64,000 bases of DNA from positions 1,116,001 to 1,180,000 of the forward strand of contig NZ_JAINUY010000001.1 of assembly GCF_020026915.1 (NCBI RefSeq), given 5' to 3'. The notes under the pieces were generated by a model. That model had not been told where the DNA came from and made no database searches. It saw only the letters and a program-made list of their open reading frames with translations. Position 1 is the stretch's first letter. Every line of letters begins with the position of its first letter. The position numbers and the translations under genes are program-made. Positions 63,028-64,000 of this stretch are shown piece after piece. Origin of the DNA: Flavobacterium potami (GTDB lineage: Bacteria; Bacteroidota; Bacteroidia; Flavobacteriales; Flavobacteriaceae).

Positions 63028-63049
63028 ATGAGATAGGTTTGAAATTTTT

Positions 63050-63322
63050 TTAATGATTGTATTCTATTCCGCTGCTTGCGTTAGCATCGTTTTTATCTTT
63101 CGTAACCTGAGCATATTTTTTATAGGCAGCAGATGCCAAGATTGGTAACGCAACGCTTCCAACAACTGCACTAGCTTTTGGATGTCCTGTTTTTTTCAAA
63201 ACGGCAGATGCAATAAGTGCACCAACTCCTGCGCATACCATTTGTTTTACTGAAAGATTAAGCGGTTTGTTTTGAGGTGTAATTCCGTGTAATAATGGAT
63301 CTATGAAATTTAAATTCTCCAT
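63050..63322 (-). CDS. Small hypothetical protein with a hydrophobic segment
   Basis: This 90-residue protein is not recognised. A conserved-looking N-terminal NLNFIDPLLHGITPQNKPL is followed by one or two short hydrophobic segments (VCAGVGALIASAVL and SAVVGSVALPILASAAY), with a Lys/Asp-rich tail. It may be a small membrane protein. It is 37 bases downstream of the next minus-strand gene and ends at a terminator, so the two could be cotranscribed. Confidence 0.65.
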   Translation of the reverse strand: MENLNFIDPLLHGITPQNKPLNLSVKQMVCAGVGALIASAVLKKTGHPKASAVVGSVALPILASAAYKKYAQVTKDKNDANASSGIEYNH

Positions 63323-63359
63323 GATAGTTAATTTATTTGTTATACTTTTTTATTAATTT

Positions 63360-63752
63360 TTACTGACTTTCATTGCCAGTTTCGCTTTCTATTTTCTCTA
63401 TTTCAACCTTTTCTTTTTTGATTGCCTGACGCAACAATGCAAAAAGACTCATATAGACATTTGCCATAAAAACCAGAGAAAACCCTGCCAAAATATAGCC
63501 TCTCCAATCATTTAACAAAAGTTTATAATCACAAAGAATCAAAAAAGCGATTGTGACATAGTGGCTAAAGCAGTACTCGCAGGTAAAGAGATAAAAGAAT
63601 TTGCGTGACACGATATATCTGTCATTTTTAGAATGTCTGACACACCATTCATGAGGTTCTCTGAAAATCTCTTCATGCGTTACAGTCCAGCTGACACAGG
63701 CAATTGGAATTGCCAGTACAAAAAGCCAGAAAAGTTGAACTCCTAAAGCCAT
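63360..63752 (-). CDS. Hypothetical multi-pass membrane protein with CxxC
   Basis: This 130-residue protein has three predicted membrane segments: LFWLFVLAIPIACVSW (about 8-24), YVTIAFLILCDYKLLL (about 65-80) and YILAGFSLVFMANVYMSLFA (about 86-105). A CxxC pair (TCEYC) lies just before the second helix, and a charged Lys/Glu tail ends the protein. It was not recognised as a named family. The cysteine pair could bind metal or be redox-active. It is upstream of the small 90-residue protein. Confidence 0.7.
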   Translation of the reverse strand: MALGVQLFWLFVLAIPIACVSWTVTHEEIFREPHEWCVRHSKNDRYIVSRKFFYLFTCEYCFSHYVTIAFLILCDYKLLLNDWRGYILAGFSLVFMANVYMSLFALLRQAIKKEKVEIEKIESETGNESQ

Positions 63753-63783
63753 AACTTATGTTTTACAATTTACGAAATTTCAG

Positions 63784-64000
63784 TTATTCTCTAGGATGAT
63801 TTTCTGGATAATGTTCTGCGTCAAAATCGTCCAATTCCTCATCGTCATCTAGATCTCTATCTGCATCATTTTCTATATCCAAATCCGGATCATAATCGTC
63901 ATTTAGATCATTTTCGGTGTCATCATTTGTAATCGCATCATCTTCGTTTATGATTCTCTCTTCATTCGGAATGTTTTCTGATCGGATAGTCGTCGTGTTC
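63784..64000 (-). CDS. C-terminus of a highly acidic protein (cut by window)
   Basis: A minus-strand frame is open from the window edge to a TAA at 63786-63784, giving about 71 residues with no start codon inside the window. It is dominated by Asp, Glu and Asn (DDDEELDDFDAEHYPE near the end), has almost no hydrophobic residues, and is probably disordered. It is 31 bases upstream of the membrane protein gene on the same strand. It is not recognised; calcium-binding or nucleic-acid-mimic roles cannot be told apart. Confidence 0.6.
   Translation of the reverse strand, partial: NTTTIRSENIPNEERIINEDDAITNDDTENDLNDDYDPDLDIENDADRDLDDDEELDDFDAEHYPENHPRE

Noticed and set aside
1..64000. tRNA, rRNA, integrase, transposase or phage genes
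   Set aside because: I looked for the typical motifs and saw none; the mobile-looking elements are all non-coding palindromes.

Overview
The window looks like a chromosomal segment of a Flavobacterium-type Bacteroidota (order Flavobacteriales). The evidence is AT-rich DNA, two SusC/SusD pairs, Por-secretion-system (T9SS) C-terminal tails ending in KK, a hybrid two-component regulator, an ECF sigma/FecR pair, and -7 boxes of the Bacteroidota form TAnnTTTG. There are no rRNA or tRNA genes, no CRISPR array and no recognisable transposase. The genus assignment is an inference from gene content.

Left end (1-12.7 kb): the tail of a two-domain GH43 glycosidase cut by the window edge, small accessory genes (YegP-like, DUF1349 lipoprotein, LuxR regulator, NlpE-like lipoprotein), then a molybdenum hydroxylase locus. 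That locus has xdhC and mocA-type maturation genes, a NifS-type cysteine desulfurase on the other strand, and a three-subunit Tat-exported PaoABC-type oxidoreductase.

12.9-36.6 kb: a polysaccharide utilisation locus (PUL) mostly on the minus strand, aimed at a uronic-acid-containing glycan. It holds two GH2 enzymes (one with a glucuronidase-like N-x-K motif), a GH88 unsaturated uronyl hydrolase, SusD, SusC, a hybrid two-component system, a beta-helix protein that may be the missing lyase, and then UxuA, UxuB-type SDR, KDPG aldolase and a YhcH protein. A divergent LacI-type regulator faces this catabolic operon across a short region with two promoters and a palindrome. A DUF4861 protein and a HAD phosphatase follow.

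37.0-55.3 kb: a second plus-strand cluster that I read as a fungal (or other beta-1,3-glucan/chitin) cell-wall attack locus. A membrane-bound beta-propeller/LuxR regulator precedes a GH16 endo-glucanase with three copies of an unassigned module, a GH64 beta-1,3-glucanase, a GH18 chitinase-type enzyme and a metzincin protease. All four enzymes are T9SS cargo. GH64 and the protease share a nearly identical crystallin/ricin/CBM6 cassette. A secreted phosphoesterase and a PI-PLC-type phospholipase lie next to them.

55.6-62.3 kb: an ECF sigma factor, a FecR anti-sigma, a SusC with an STN signalling domain, and a SusD. No degradative enzymes accompany them in the window. The right end (62.6-64 kb) has a SpoIIAA/STAS-like protein, two small proteins and the C-terminus of a very acidic protein.

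The intergenic gaps are unusually rich in long palindromes of several families. The most striking is a pair of nested-hairpin elements flanking the phosphoesterase gene. Their inner 15-bp stems differ by one compensated base pair.
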